Below are positions 1 to 17,829 of a stretch of 64,000 nucleotides of DNA, one piece after another. This DNA is from Jacaranda mimosifolia. Taxonomy: Eukaryota; Streptophyta; Magnoliopsida; Lamiales; Bignoniaceae. The stretch spans positions 31,414,690 through 31,478,689 of the forward strand of contig CM032118.1 in the NCBI GenBank assembly GCA_018894105.1, written 5' to 3'. A program made the position numbers and the translations under genes. The notes beneath the pieces were generated by a model. It ran no database searches. It was not told where the DNA came from and saw only the letters and a program-made list of their open reading frames with translations. Numbering within the stretch: position 1 is the first letter of the stretch; each line of letters begins with the position of its first letter.

Positions 1-208
1 CTGCGAGCACATGACTTGGAATGCTAAAAATCACTAAGAAAATGGAAGTATGGCACATCCAGCTCATAGTGAGGCGTGGAATCACTTTAATCACACTTAT
101 CCATCATTTGCATCTGATCCACACAATGTATGCCTTGGGCTATGCACAGATGGCTTTAATCCATTTGGCAATTCCAATACACCATATTCTTGTTAGCCTG
201 TAATTATT

Positions 209-2840
209 ACAGTGTACAATCTTCCTCCACAGATATGTATGCAAAAGTCATTCATGTTTCTTAATATGGTAATTCCAGGCCTAAAGAGTCCAGGAAAGAA
301 TCTTGATATGTTTTTACGTCCCTTGATAGATGAGCAAAAAATATTGTGGAATATTAGGGTTGAAACTTATGATGTTTGCAGCAAACAAAACTTTCAAATA
401 AGAGTTGTACTTATGTGGACAATTAGTGACTTTCTTGCAAATGCAATGTTGTCCGGGTGGAGTACCCATGGTCGCTTGGCATGTCCTTACTGTATGGAAA
501 ACACAAAGTCTCTCAAACTTTAGTTTGGAAGAAAGGTTTCTGGTTTGTTTGTCATCGTCAATTCTTGCCTTTCGATCATCCATACAGAAAACAAGCATAT
601 AAGTTTTGCAAAGGTAAAGTTGAAAATGATCCACCACCTCCTGTGTTAAGTGGTGAAGAAATGCATCAAAGAGTTGAAGGACTTCCTGATATTACCTTTG
701 GCAACTCATCTCGTGGTCCAAAAATTATTGAGGGCTTTGGTAAAAGACATAATTGGGTAAAGAAAAGTATTTTGGGGAGCTACTTTATTGGCACAAAAAT
801 TTGATTCAGCATAATTTAGATGTAATACATATTGAGAAGAGTGTCTTTGATAATATTTTTAATACTGTAATGGATGTGAAAGACAAAACAAAAGACAATG
901 CTAAGGCTCAGAAAGATTTAGAGAAGTATTGTAGTCATCCTGGGTTGCATTTATTTGAGGATACAAATGTGCAAGTCTACAAGCCTAAAGCACACTTTGA
1001 TGAAAGAACAAATAAAGGAAGTGTATGCTTGGGCAAAATCCTTAAAATTTCCCGATGGATATTCCTCAAATATATCTTGTTGCATGAATGAGAACGAAAG
1101 CAAGTTTTATAGGATGAAGAGTCATAATTGTCATGTATTTATGCAAAGGTTACTCCCAATTACATTTCGAGACTTACTTCCAAAACCAATTTCGGAAGCA
1201 TTAGCAAAGCTTAGCAACTTCTTTAGGGACATATGCACAACTCTGTTATGCGTAGAGCATATGCAACATCTTGAAAAGAATATTGTTTAGATTTTGTGCA
1301 AACTCGAGAAAAATTTTCCCCCAGGGTTCTTTAATTCCATGAAGCATTTGCCTATTCATCTTGCATATGAAGCAAAGGTCTGTGGGCCAGTGCAATATTT
1401 GGGAGGTAATTTTTTCTCCCATACTCGTTTAGTAAAGTAATAGTTATTTTAAATATAATTGAATTAAATTTTTTTCTAAATGTATTTTAGGTTTTTATAC
1501 CATTTAAAGAAAAAGGTGGGAAATCGAGCTTGAGTTAAGGCTTCTATTGTAGAGGCATATATGATTGAGGAAGTTTCTACATTTTGTTCCTAATACTTTG
1601 AGCCACATGTAAGAACTAAGTTCAACCAAGTACCACGAAATGATGATGGTGGAGTGGTAGATCAGGGTAGATGTTTATCCACATGTACACACCCTAGACG
1701 AGCACTTAGTTTGAGAGTTATGGGTAGATATTTGAGTGAGGATGAATTGATAGTTGCCCATCGTTACATCTTGATGAATTGTGTTGAGATTGATCCTTTT
1801 GTGAAGTAATTTTTTTTTTTTTTTTGTGCTCATTGTAGTATTTGGTTCCTTTTTCAATCAAACATCTTTTAAAATGAATTTGTTCATCTCATCCATTTAT
1901 AAGGAAATTTGATGATGAAAAGAGATTTTAATTTCCAAGGATAAATGAGAAAGAACTTGACATATTGCGTGATCGAGACTTTTCTCAATGGCTTCTCGCT
2001 CATGTAAGTAGTCAGATTTTACCAACTATGTCAAACATGTCCTTATTTAATATCAACCTTCTTATTATTTGTTTATTTCTTAACAAATGAGAAATACATC
2101 TAGTAAAATTGATGAGAATATAACAAAGTTAACCCACGGTCCAAATCGCCGAGTTTCATGCTATAAAGGATACTCTTAGTAAATGGATTCAAGTTTCAAC
2201 TATGGAGCATGGACTTTCTAAAACAACTATAAACTATGGCGTGTGTACTAGGAAGCACCTACAATCAATATGAGGTCTATTATTATGGATTATTAGAAGA
2301 AATCTTGGAGTTGGAATATTATGGTTTGGGAGATGTGATAACTTTGTTTAAGTGTCGTTGGTTTGACACTTATGATAAAGGAATTAAGGTTCATAGAATT
2401 GGCCTTTTGGAAGTAAATCATAAATCAAAGTTGCGAACATTGATCCTTTTATATTGACCTCCCAAGCTCATCAAGCTTATTACACTAATTTTTTGGGCGT
2501 GAGAAAAGAGAGGCGTGACTGGTGGGCAACTTGTAAGGTAAAAGCAAGAGGAAAATTCGACATTCCAAAAGTTGAAGCTAAAGAAGATAATGCTTAGACA
2601 TGTTGAGAATGCTTTTCAAGAAGAATCATCTACTATGCAACTTGTTACTGTTGGAGTGGATATTGATGAGGTTAACATTGCTTTGGATAATGAAGTTGAA
2701 AAATTAGATGTGGAGGAAATTGATGAGCTTCACCATTCTATAAACATTAGTCATGAATTTTATATCAATAAGGAGCAAAAAGATAAAGTTGAAGATGAAA
2801 AAGAGTTTGAAAACTTCTTATCAGAAGAAAGTGAATAGGA
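209..2840 (+). pseudogene. TNP2-like CACTA transposase, broken
   Basis: The conserved order of the plant CACTA transposase can be read through several frames. At 212-523 is the block with IPGLKSPGKNLDMFLRPL, TYDVCSKQNF and ACPYCMENTKS. At 520-800 comes the CHRQFLPFDHPYR segment. At 800-940 is HNLDVIHIEKSVFDNI followed by KTKDNAKAQKDL. At 1270-1420 is a DUF4218-like part (LEKNFPPGFFNSMKHLPIHL, then GPVQY), interrupted by an apparent intron. At 2460-2570 is a DUF4216-like end (ILTSQAHQAYY). Successive blocks sit in different frames, and stops occur at 523, 804 and 1290, so no continuous protein can be made without many introns or repairs. The transposase would normally cut at the CACTA termini. 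Family assignment is firm; exon structure was not resolved. Confidence 0.85.
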
Positions 2841-3092
2841 TGAGGGGGACTATGATTCTAATATTAGTGATAGTGACAGGGACATTGATGACTAAGTTTT
2901 CATGAGTTGTAATCTAGAAAATTTTCATTTATATTTCTCATTTCATATGCATGTTATTGGATATGAATTTAAAGTTAATTGAAATTATATTTCTTCCAAT
3001 TTTTAGTATCTTATTTCATTGTAATAAATACGATGGTATATCTAAATTAATTATAACCAAAATTTTATATGATTATTTGATTCTAATTGAAG

Positions 3093-3119
3093 CTTCTCTC
3101 TCTATCTCTCTCTCTCTTG
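3093..3119. repeat. CT microsatellite
   Basis: A pyrimidine run of TCTC units lies directly before the ATG of the second CACTA gene, probably in its 5' leader. Confidence 0.7.
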
Positions 3120-3123
3120 TAGA

Positions 3124-6100
3124 ATGTCAAGTAAAGGAAGAGGCATTGCTTTTCGAGGTCGTGGTCGAGGAAGAGGACATGGACGAGGGTCATCTTTCTC
3201 CTTACTTGCTCAAAATGGCGATTTAGCGGCTGAGCATTCGGCGCATAATGAGAATATTGCTAGGGAAGAGCCTAATTCTCCTACTCTATTGCCAATGGAA
3301 CAAGGTAGTCCACCAAATGCTCGAAGGATTGGATCCAATCGTATGTCGCAGGTATAAGATTTCACTTATATTATTTCAATTTCTAGAATGGCAAAGATTT
3401 CTTAATTTAGTTGTTTGGCAAATGTTTATTGTTGGTTTCTTGTTGTTCTTTGAAATTTTAATATAGTACATTTCATTTATCTATCTTTATCCAATAAATT
3501 TATTGAATGTTTAAATCAAAGCTAACTAGAAAACTACAAATTCTTAATATTTCTTATTTAACATGTAAATGTAAATTTGCATTAAAGATTGGAATAGCTA
3601 AGAAATTAAATTAATACTTTAGAGCTAAAGTAGTAAGATTCTTAATAATTGTACTAGCACAATAAATGTTGATTTCTTGCTTTTAATGTTAATGTTCTTC
3701 CAAAGACGTTCCTACTAACATGTATAGTTTCTATTTTGGATCCAATATATAGGCTTGTGCATGTGTAAAGTACTTGGATCTTGTATGATTATATGCACCT
3801 TGGCAGCAGCTATAATAAGCTATATATGATACCAATGGCTTGTAATTTTTGGTGGAGCTTTGCAAATGGCTTGGCCTTTGTTTTTTCATACTTGGCATAA
3901 TTTTTTTTAAAAATATGGATGAATTGGTAGCTTGAATGAGATAATATGTGCTTGGTCTTTTTTGGTATTTAGTGTGCTAATAGAAAATGTACATATGTAT
4001 ATTAGTGGTATGTGAAATATATTGCATGATTTGATATACTGATTTCTTACAAATTGATTGGATGATTGGAATTTTGGCCCATATTGAAACTTTACATGCT
4101 GCCGAAAATAGTATACATAAATTTTTGGTGAATAATTTTGGTATCAAATTGGGTATTGGACTGAGTTGTTGCTGTCATGGGGAGAGGAATTTTAGTGATT
4201 TGTTGGTGTGAATATGTATGTTGATATATGACTAAGGCTAGTTGTTTAGGATGAATTAATTTTGAAATATATTGTTGGTTAATGACTATTTTGGATGGTT
4301 TGTTAACTTTTTTTTCATTATTATCGAAAGTAGAGTTCAATGTAAACTAATATCATAGGCTATCAATGTAAATTTATTATATATAAATATACATAAGCCA
4401 TAATCAATCACAACGGCATGCTGTTGAAAATAAATGTAAGTTTATACTATATAAATCCATGACGGCATAGGCCTCGAGCTCTACTACAACTAGCTCATTA
4501 TCAAGTCAGCTTTTATAATAGAATGCTTGGGGTTGAGGTATATAGGTAGTTGGTGTTGTGAATCATTTAGTGGGCTGGTTTTCATGTGTGTGTTTGGCAA
4601 ATACTAATGATATGACACTTGTTAATTGTTTAAATTATAAAAATGTTGTGTGACTAATTGGGCAGACATTAGACTTATGTAAAAAGCTATATATATGACT
4701 TTACTCTATATATATATACACACACACTTAAGCCATGATAAATACTTATGTGATTTTATTCTCCAACAATCTCCTAGTTGTGCATTATATAATTTTCTTT
4801 ATACCATTGTACTCCTGGATAATGGTTATAGATAATATTCTTTTGGTTGTACAACTATTGAATGTAATGTTATTGTATGTGTTGTTTATTTTACTAAAAG
4901 CAATTGGCTTTAGGTTGGAGAAACAATGTCTATGGGGATAGAGAATAGTCATACTAGTGGAGAGCGATGTGAAGATGGAACTTCATCACAAACTAGGCAT
5001 ATAGGTGCAAATTTGGGCACCCAAATTCCAGGACATCCCGACCAACGTACAAAGATACATGTGGCAAGCAACAGGTGATGTCAACTCCTTTATTCTCTTG
5101 TTATTTTTATTATGTTGATTGTTTATGTAAACAATTTTATAATTACTTGTTCACCTTTTTATGTTTTGATTTTCAACTAGATTTATTGAAAGTAATGTCC
5201 CTGGAGATATCACAAATGACTTAAAGGGCCTGTCCAAGGAGGTATGGCCAAAATGGAAAAAGGTTCCAAATGATGTTAAAGACTTGCCTTCTAGTCACTT
5301 TTAAGGCAAATTATGACTATTTATACCAAAATATAATAATAATTCTAACTTTAAATAAGATATTCATGGTATGGTATTATTGTCAAGCTAGGTACGTATG
5401 GGACGACGTCACAGAGTTCCAAATGAGGAAAGTTTGGAATGAAAATGCAGGCAATAGATTTAGAGAAATGCTTTATACTGTTAGAGAAGAAGCACTTAAG
5501 AGAGCTTATGAGGAGTTAGCTTGCGAAGAATTAGGAACAGAACCTCGAATGATGGATGTGGTAGGCCGATGTCCTAATTAGTTCAATGGAGATATTTGGG
5601 ATGAATTAGTAAGAAAGCATTGGGCAACGACTGATTTCAAGAAAAAATCTGAAGCTAGTAGAAAAAATCGAATGACGGAGAAAGATAGCTCTATCACAAA
5701 GTATTCTTGTGGTTCAATTCCTTTTGGAGCACACAAGCAAAGGATGGTAGTTTCTAGTTCTTCAATTTTTTATGGTATTTTTTACTCACATAGGCTCATG
5801 AATTATAATTTTATTGTAGGAAAAAGCATTGGATCGTGAAGTAACTAATTTTGAGGTATTAGAGCATATACATAAAAAGTGAGCAATTGGAGAATTTGTG
5901 GAGTCCAAATAAAAAGGAATTAGTGTGAATACAGTCCTTAAGAAGCTTAACTATCAAACTTTTGTTAAATTTTTCTGCTACTATTTGCATTTAATTTCAC
6001 ACCGTTCTTCTTTATAATATACCTGGATACATGTGCATGTCTAATTCTAAGCATATCCTTTTCTCTACTTTGTGAATTGTGACTATTAGAAACAACTAGG

Positions 6101-6929
6101 AGCATCAAAATGCACTTTTGGTTGGTAATTTGAATCATGCTATATTTATCTATACAATATATTATAGAATAACATGCTATACATGACAACTAACCTGGTT
6201 TACATTAAATTCAAATAATGGTAATTGAACTCAAGTTCTCATTACTTACTTTATTTGTTATAGTAAAGTAATGTAATTAGTTCTCAATTTGGACATTATT
6301 AATAAATCATTCTTGAGTGTTACGAGTTAGCTCACCAAGAAATTGATATAGGTTTCTTACTTGTGATACGTATGGAAGCTAAAGCTAGATGTTCATTTTT
6401 CTATCCAATTTCTTTTTATGCAAAAACATTGTGGTTATACCTGACTTTCTACATCCATCTTGCTTTTTGTATAGGAGGAGTATAGAGCAAAAAGGAATTG
6501 CGTTGATTGCTCCACATAGCCTACATTTGATTTTTCATATTATTGTGAAATAATTGGTGGCCCATCTAAAGGACGAGTGTGTGGAATTGGGATGAACCAT
6601 TTTTCTGAGGTAGTACAACACAGCAACGCATCACAATCACATACTGGCCATAGCATTGATAACAAGATTGTTGAGCTATCAAAAGTAGTGGAAGATATGT
6701 GTACTACTAATGTTAAGATGGCATAAGAAGCTAAGAGGAAAGATGAAGAGGGAAAGAAGCGAAGGGAAGAGGAAAGATTGAGGCTAGAATAGGATTTTGA
6801 GGAGGGCAGAAAAAGATAAGAAATGTTACATGAGATACTAAATGAAATATTTCAAGAGGTTGGGTACACTAACCACCACATGCCTGGAAGATCTGGAGCA
6901 CGAGAGCCACAACAATTTGGTGGGAAGTA
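3124..6929 (+). pseudogene. Second CACTA gene with Transposase_24-like domain
   Basis: Exon 1 (3124-3351) begins MSSKGRGIAFRG and contains an RGRGRGRGHGRG basic run, then ends at a CAG/GTATAAG donor. A long AT-rich intron (3352-4913) follows. Exon 2 (4914-5074) and exon 3 (from 5181) join in phase (NR|FIESNVPGDITNDLKG) and lead into WPKWKKVPNDVKD. A later exon (about 5393) has YVWDDVTEFQMRKVWNENAG and IWDELVRKHW, typical of the plant transposase (Ptta/En/Spm) family. The tail near 6535-6920 has EIIGGPSKGRVCGIG and a charged EAKRKDEEGKKRREEERL helix. Stops at 5304-5306, 5579, 6724 and 6790 show decay. This corresponds to the DNA-binding accessory protein of CACTA elements; the role is inferred from family and position. 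Confidence 0.75.
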
Positions 6930-7139
6930 GTTCTTAAATGTTGTCTATTTACTTATGCTTAATCTTTTAGACGCTATTTATATCATACTATGATACTTCT
7001 TTATTTTATAACTCCTAGCATAGGGTAATTTTTGCAATGCTTTCACTCATCCTCTTCTTTGAATGTTATGTGGTTTTTCTTTACTAATGTTATTTCTTTG
7101 ATTACTTTCTATGATATTAGCGTAGTTGTATGTAGGGAT

Positions 7140-8135
7140 TTTTTGATTTTGGCATAAATATGATTAGACACAAATTTAAAGAGGAATTTGGAGATAATTG
7201 AAATATGAATTATTATTGTAAATGAAATAAGAGACAGAATTATTGACAGAAATATGACAAAATCATAGACAAATTAAAGATAGAATTTAAATTTAATATA
7301 TATACCTTTATAGATGGAATTAAGATAGATTAGAGATGGATTTAAAGACAGTTCAACGATAGAAATATGACAAAAATAAAGATAGACTTAAGACAATTTA
7401 AAGACGAATTTGTATATCAAGAAGTTATATTTATAGATGGATTTAAGATGAATTAGAGATAGATTTAAAGACATGTTTATTAACAGAAATATGACAAAAA
7501 TAAAGATAGGTTTAAGACAATTTAGAGACAAATTTGAATCTCAGGAAGTTATATTTAAAGATGTATTTAAGATGCATTAGAGATGGATTTAAAGACACAT
7601 TTATCGATAAAAATATGACAAAAATAAAGATAGATTTGAGATAGTTTTGAGATGAATTTGTGTATATTTAAATATGGATTTAAGATATTTTTTAGATGAA
7701 TTTAAAGACATATTTACTGACGGAATTGAGACAAAAGTTCTAGACGACTTTGAGACAGGATAGAGACATATTTCAATCTCAAACACACACTTTCAAAGAC
7801 GGACTTAAGACAAATTAGAGATGAATTGAGAAACAAATTTACCAACAAAATTTGAACAAATTTAGAGACGAATTTGTGACGGATTAAAGATATAATTACA
7901 GACGGATTCACCTTGTTAAATAAATCATCATATTGATTGTTTCGACGATTTTGATATAGAGAATTTCCGTCTCAAAAAGTTACCAATGAATTATTTTTTT
8001 GTCTACTAATTTACCGTGAAGGTATCATCCATGGATTGGGAGACGGAAAATTCCGTCTCAATTTTAGTTTAGACACGGAAAAGTTAGTTTCAGAGACAGA
8101 TTTTTCCATCTCTGAAAGCTTGTTCTCTTGTAGTA
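7140..8135. repeat. CACTA subterminal repeat block and 3' terminus
   Basis: Dozens of short, degenerate units of the type AGACRRAATT, GACAAATTTAGAGACGAATT and TTTAAAGACA recur every 15-30 bp, becoming more regular toward the right end. The last 100 bp carries inverted copies (GAGACGGAAAATTCCGTCTC at 8039-8058). Such arrays are the usual binding sites for CACTA accessory proteins. The block ends at the CTTGTAGTA terminus. Confidence 0.75.
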
Positions 8136-8285
8136 TGGCCTATCTTGATTCACTGACTGGCACCACCAAGGTGGTGTGTGAAACTAAATACAGATGGGAC
8201 GTCGTGAGGTAATTTAGGTCAGGGTGGGAGGCTCCTAAGGGACCGATCTCATGACAATGTCATCTTTTCCTTCTACAAGTTGGTG

Positions 8286-8600
8286 GGGACAAAAACTAAT
8301 ACAATGGCCTAGCTCATGGCGGTACATTAAGGATTTTAAAATCTATGTGGAGTGAGGGTTTGACAATGCTTGAATCAAATTGGACGAAATGGCGGTAATA
8401 TGCTTGATCAAAGCTATAAATAAGGGACCTTGGCATCATCAACACCTCTTGACAGAGACCAAGCATTTCATGCAACATCTCACTACCCCGATTTGTCAAA
8501 TCTTACAATAAGGAAATCAGCCTGCAAACTTGTGTACTAATTGGTTGTGCGATTGACAACATTCATCTATCCTCAGCTCTATGTGAGTTGCGAGGCATGT
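8286..8600 (+). pseudogene. LINE-type RNase H (RVT_3) relic
   Basis: In the frame through 8407 the translation shows a run of plant RNase H features. IKAINKGPWHHQHLLTETK resembles the LI..SRGPWHLQ..L..I segment. About 30 residues on, GNQPANLCTNWLCD resembles the REGNQAADFLANWGCD motif. Stops interrupt it, and one stands where the Arg of REGNQ should be. No reverse transcriptase was recognised nearby, so this is a fragment. It lies just right of the CACTA terminus. Recognition is by motif memory only; a host-gene-derived RNase H fragment is possible. Confidence 0.45.
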
Positions 8601-8639
8601 TTAGGTTGACAAGTGGAATCTCCCATCTATTTGAATTTG

Positions 8640-9730
8640 ATGTAATTAATTTATTTTCTTTTGGCACTTTGTTAAAAAAAAAAGAAAAGAAAAAGAAAAC
8701 CATTTCTTTTCTTATCATTATTTTCCCCAATTTATATAAGATTGTCAATATATATATATATATATATATATTTCACTTAATATTATTTCTTTGATTGCTT
8801 CTCTTTGGTTCTATTATTTCACTTCATGATTCATTGCATATAATTTTTTTCTTTAATCATGTAATATTTTGTAGGAATTTATTAAATTTCTTAATGGTTA
8901 TATGTATTGTATGCTTATAACTTCCTACTTAAAATTTATATAATTTTCTTAAGTTATATATATATATATATACAATTTTTATGTATATATATCAAATAAG
9001 TTCATTGATAAAACCTAATAAGTACTTTCTAAGTAATAACAAGGTTCTGAAGTACAAAGAGTTTATTTTCCTTCTACAAATGTAATTCTTTTTGTCATTA
9101 AAATAATTTGAGTTACTTATTTTAATTATTGGCAAAATATGTAAATTTTTTCTATATAATAAGTAACATTTTTCAAACAATGTAAGGCGTAGCATGGGTT
9201 TTAAGACAGTTATGTGTATGAATTGGGTCATGTTTACCACAATTGCATATCTGACCAATTTCTAGATTCAGTAAATTTAAAGTCTTGTTAATTATTTAAA
9301 ATAGTTCTATTTGTTACTTATATTAGTAGTGATTGTTGATTTTTTATTTTTAATCAAATTAAATAACATTTTAGTAGTTTTTTTTTAAATTCATTTACAC
9401 ACATAAATTTGTATTGTTTATATAAGAATGATGTCTTTTCACCCTAATTGTACAATTTTGACCAAATTTTGAGTTCTTAAATTTTAAATTTTTTATAATG
9501 ATTTAAAATAATCCCATTAAATACTTAACATTAGTTGTGATTTTTTAAATTTTTTAAATTATCAAAATATATCGCTAATCAAATGCAATTTCATCTCAAC
9601 ATTTTCTAAACCCACTCACAAGACACTTAATTTGAAAAGATCTCATTAGTGACTTATACAAACATAAGGAATATTTCCATTATAATGTTGCATAATGTTA
9701 GCAAATTAGCTAAAATTTAAGAAAGATTAA
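8640..9730. other. AT-rich spacer with TA microsatellites and a dispersed repeat
   Basis: No gene is seen. A (TA)n tract lies near 8748-8771 and a shorter one near 8958-8972. The stretch 9200-9640 (containing CAATTTTGACCAAATTTTGA near 9451) appears in inverted, diverged form at 17830-18170 on the other side of the ABCC gene. Confidence 0.5.
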
Positions 9731-10105
9731 GAGGGTGTTTGGTTAAACTTATTTAAAACATCTTATAAGATGTTTTTGGAGCTTATAAAATGCTATATCT
9801 TATTTTTAAAATAAGTTGTTGAAGTATTTAGATAAAATAAAATTTTGGAACTTATAAGATGTTAATACTGGTAATTTTGTAATTAAAATGGTTTAAAATA
9901 AAGGAGCTTGTTAAGATCTTAAAAATAAGTTAGAATCTCCTTACTTTTTTTCAAAGAGCTTATAAACTTCTAATATCTTATTTTAGGATCTTATAAAGTC
10001 TTTTTTTTTTTTAAAAAAATTACCAAACACTTTTTATTGACTTATAAGCTTTTAAACATCTTATAAGATGTTCTATGAAGCTTACAAGCTCACCCAAACA
10101 CCCTC
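9731..10105. mobile_element. Tourist-like (PIF/Harbinger) MITE
   Basis: A 375-bp element has perfect 12-bp terminal inverted repeats (GAGGGTGTTTGG at 9731-9742, CCAAACACCCTC at 10094-10105) and is flanked by TAA on both sides (9728-9730 and 10106-10108). A 3-bp TAA/TTA duplication with GG..TTTGG termini is the signature of Tourist-like MITEs. Inside it, CTTATAAGATG-type words occur in both orientations, giving hairpin potential. It has no coding capacity. Confidence 0.85.
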
Positions 10106-10629
10106 TAAAGAAATTGAATATGCATACAACATCATTTATAATGCATTTACCTTCCTTTCATCTTTTTTATTTCCTTTTCATATCTTTAATTTCAGTATTT
10201 TATATCATTACCATACTTCCTTTGATGTGTTCTTGTACCTCTTTTTGATTTTTTCTTTTTTCAATCGCTTTCATGATCACATTAGATTGTTAATAAATAC
10301 AGTTTCTACTTGATATTATTAACTCGATTGCTCCCTCTTTGATTATGCTGTTTTCACCTTTTCTTTTCTTTTCTTTTTTTAATTATTCTGCTGTTTCGCT
10401 TAATTCATAAGAGATATATATATATATATATATATTCCCCTTTGACGATGGTCATGTTTTATAGGGAACCATCTAATTCTCCATCACAGTCCTTACAACT
10501 TTCTGCTTACTTAAGATCTATATCATTTTGTTAAATTTTTTATTTTTCTATAAAAAATTTTACGCATATATATCTGACACTCATCAATAAAAAATAGTAA
10601 GTTTGTTTAAAGTAGTACAAAAGCTCTGA
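10106..10629. other. AT-rich spacer
   Basis: Nothing recognisable beyond a TA microsatellite (about 10414-10434) and pyrimidine runs. It lies beyond the 3' end of the ABCC gene. Confidence 0.5.
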
Positions 10630-10880
10630 TTATATTAATAAGTAGTACGCATCAGAAAGGGGGACAACGGCAAAGCTCGCTCGGTTTTTTCCAGAGATTC
10701 TCTTGAGAAAAATGACGGCCATACGCACGCATCTCCTAAAAAGGTTTTCCCTGGAACACTTTTTCAAACTCAAAATGGAAACCAAAATCCACCCGCGTTT
10801 CTGGACAAAGAGAATCCAGCGGCATCTACCAAACACGCTAACATTTTCAGGTTGGATTTGATAACCATTTTAAATGAAGC
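10630..10880 (-). other. GC-richer unexplained segment downstream of the ABCC gene
   Basis: This 250-bp stretch has clearly more G and C than the DNA on either side and is open on the minus strand for 68 codons (10630-10836), but the translation matches nothing I recognise. On the minus strand it reads like a plant leader or exon fragment (GTGTTTGGTAGATGCCGCTGG). It could be a captured gene piece or an untranslated exon. No function is claimed. Confidence 0.3.
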
Positions 10881-10947
10881 TAAGCTCTTGCATCTCATTC
10901 TGAATTCTTAATGTACGTACTTAACATGAACCCATCAAACATTCTAG

Positions 10948-10953
10948 TTTATT
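10948..10953 (-). terminator. Possible polyadenylation signal AATAAA
   Basis: TTTATT on the plus strand reads AATAAA on the minus strand, about 190 bases after the ABCC stop codon. Spacing is plausible for a plant 3' UTR; AATAAA is only one of many signals plants use. Confidence 0.35.
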
Positions 10954-11141
10954 CTGATAAAAGTACAGCCTTGAGCCAAAACTTGTTCCACCAGCTATTT
11001 GCAACTATTAATATTAACTATTAATCTCCATGTCATACGTTTGCAATAGATTAGTCAAAGCCAGGGCGCAGCGAAGTCCCACAGGCTCGAATCTGTGCAT
11101 CTCGGATTCTTGGCAGGTTTTCAGGGGCATAGTTCTCATAT

Positions 11142-16786
<5,645 letters not shown>

Positions 16787-17100
16787 TTCTTTTCGAAGAA
16801 TGGAATGTTATTGAAGCAGTCGCTTTTTTTCAGTGCTCTAAATGTTTCAAGTGTTGAGTAACGAAAATGTTGTGTGAAGGAAAAACAAGTAGGCAGAAGG
16901 GCTTTATATACTATTACTAGTACTGGTATTGATGAAGAAGAAAACAAAATATTTTATGAAAAAAGAATCAACTTTTTTCTTTTGGCTGTGAATGGGGGAA
17001 GGAGTCCAAAGATTTTGGCATTCCCATCAAGAGAGAGAGAGGAAAAGAAAGGGGTTTTCCTCGGGCGCGGCCGCACGGGAAAACGTGGTGGCCAAGACTA
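16787..17100 (-). promoter_or_regulatory. Promoter and 5' leader of the ABCC gene
   Basis: A TATATAAA box on the minus strand (16903-16910) lies about 117 bases before the ATG, implying a leader of roughly 85 bases. Further upstream is a short CpG-rich patch (about 17062-17078) with an ACGTG core at 17083-17087, and TTGAC, a W-box core, at 17103-17107. Element functions are inferred from motif alone. The start codon is favoured because no in-frame ATG lies upstream before the TATA box. Confidence 0.6.
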
Positions 17101-17107
17101 GGTTGAC

Positions 17108-17829
17108 TTAATGACCAACTTTTGAGGAAGACAGGTGCAAACGAGAATTTATTAATTGCAATCTTTTTATTATTAGAATCCATTTAATAGTTTCCATAGT
17201 ACTGTATGCATATCATTTATTTTTAAAAAAATAGTACTGTATGAATATGATAATATTAAAAAAAATAACAAAATTAAATACATCCTAAATAAGTACGAAG
17301 CTATAAGCATACAATAGTACAATAATAGAGAAACTTAAATGATACAATCAAAGAGGAAGTAATTAAATAAATAATATGAAATAAAAATACATTTATTGAC
17401 AATCTTATATAAAAATATATTGATAAAAAAGAAATACAAAACTACATTAACATAAAGTTTGTTAATGCTCCCTTATTTTGTGGGATGTATGGAATTTTAT
17501 GGCCTCCTTACGTGCATTAAAATGTGTAGTTTGTTCTTTCAATTATTTGATTTGATTTCAATATTAGGATAACATTATCTTGTTGAAAAGATGAATTTAT
17601 CATTGTAAATTTTCGGGAAAAAAAAAAGTTTGTTAATGATATTTTGTTAAAGTCATGAAAAAGAAAATAATAGAGAAGGAAGAAAATTAAATGTACCACA
17701 AATGACAGTGTCGGCAATAAATTTGTTATATCTATTAAATTTTAGCTATTTTGAATTTTTTTTTTTTTGTACTTTATGATTTTAATTGAAAATTATTTAA
17801 TTTATGTGTACGCGAATGAATTTTAAAAA
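17108..17829. other. AT-rich spacer upstream of the ABCC gene
   Basis: No coding, RNA or transposon signal was recognised. Confidence 0.5.

Larger units (their letters stand above)
1..8135 (+). mobile_element. CACTA (En/Spm) DNA transposon, 3' portion, decayed
   Basis: The element runs off the left edge, so only its 3' roughly 8.1 kb is seen. Three things identify it: a TNP2-like transposase with DUF4218/DUF4216-like parts (about 209-2840), a second gene with a Transposase_24 (Ptta/En/Spm) domain downstream in the same orientation (3124-6929), and a roughly 1-kb block of subterminal repeats ending in a terminus that reads CTTGTAGTA at 8127-8135. Canonical CACTA elements end CTTGTAGTG, so the last base appears mutated or the boundary is off by one. 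The 5' TIR and the 3-bp target duplication cannot be checked because the 5' end is outside the window. Frameshifts and stops make it non-autonomous. Confidence 0.88.
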
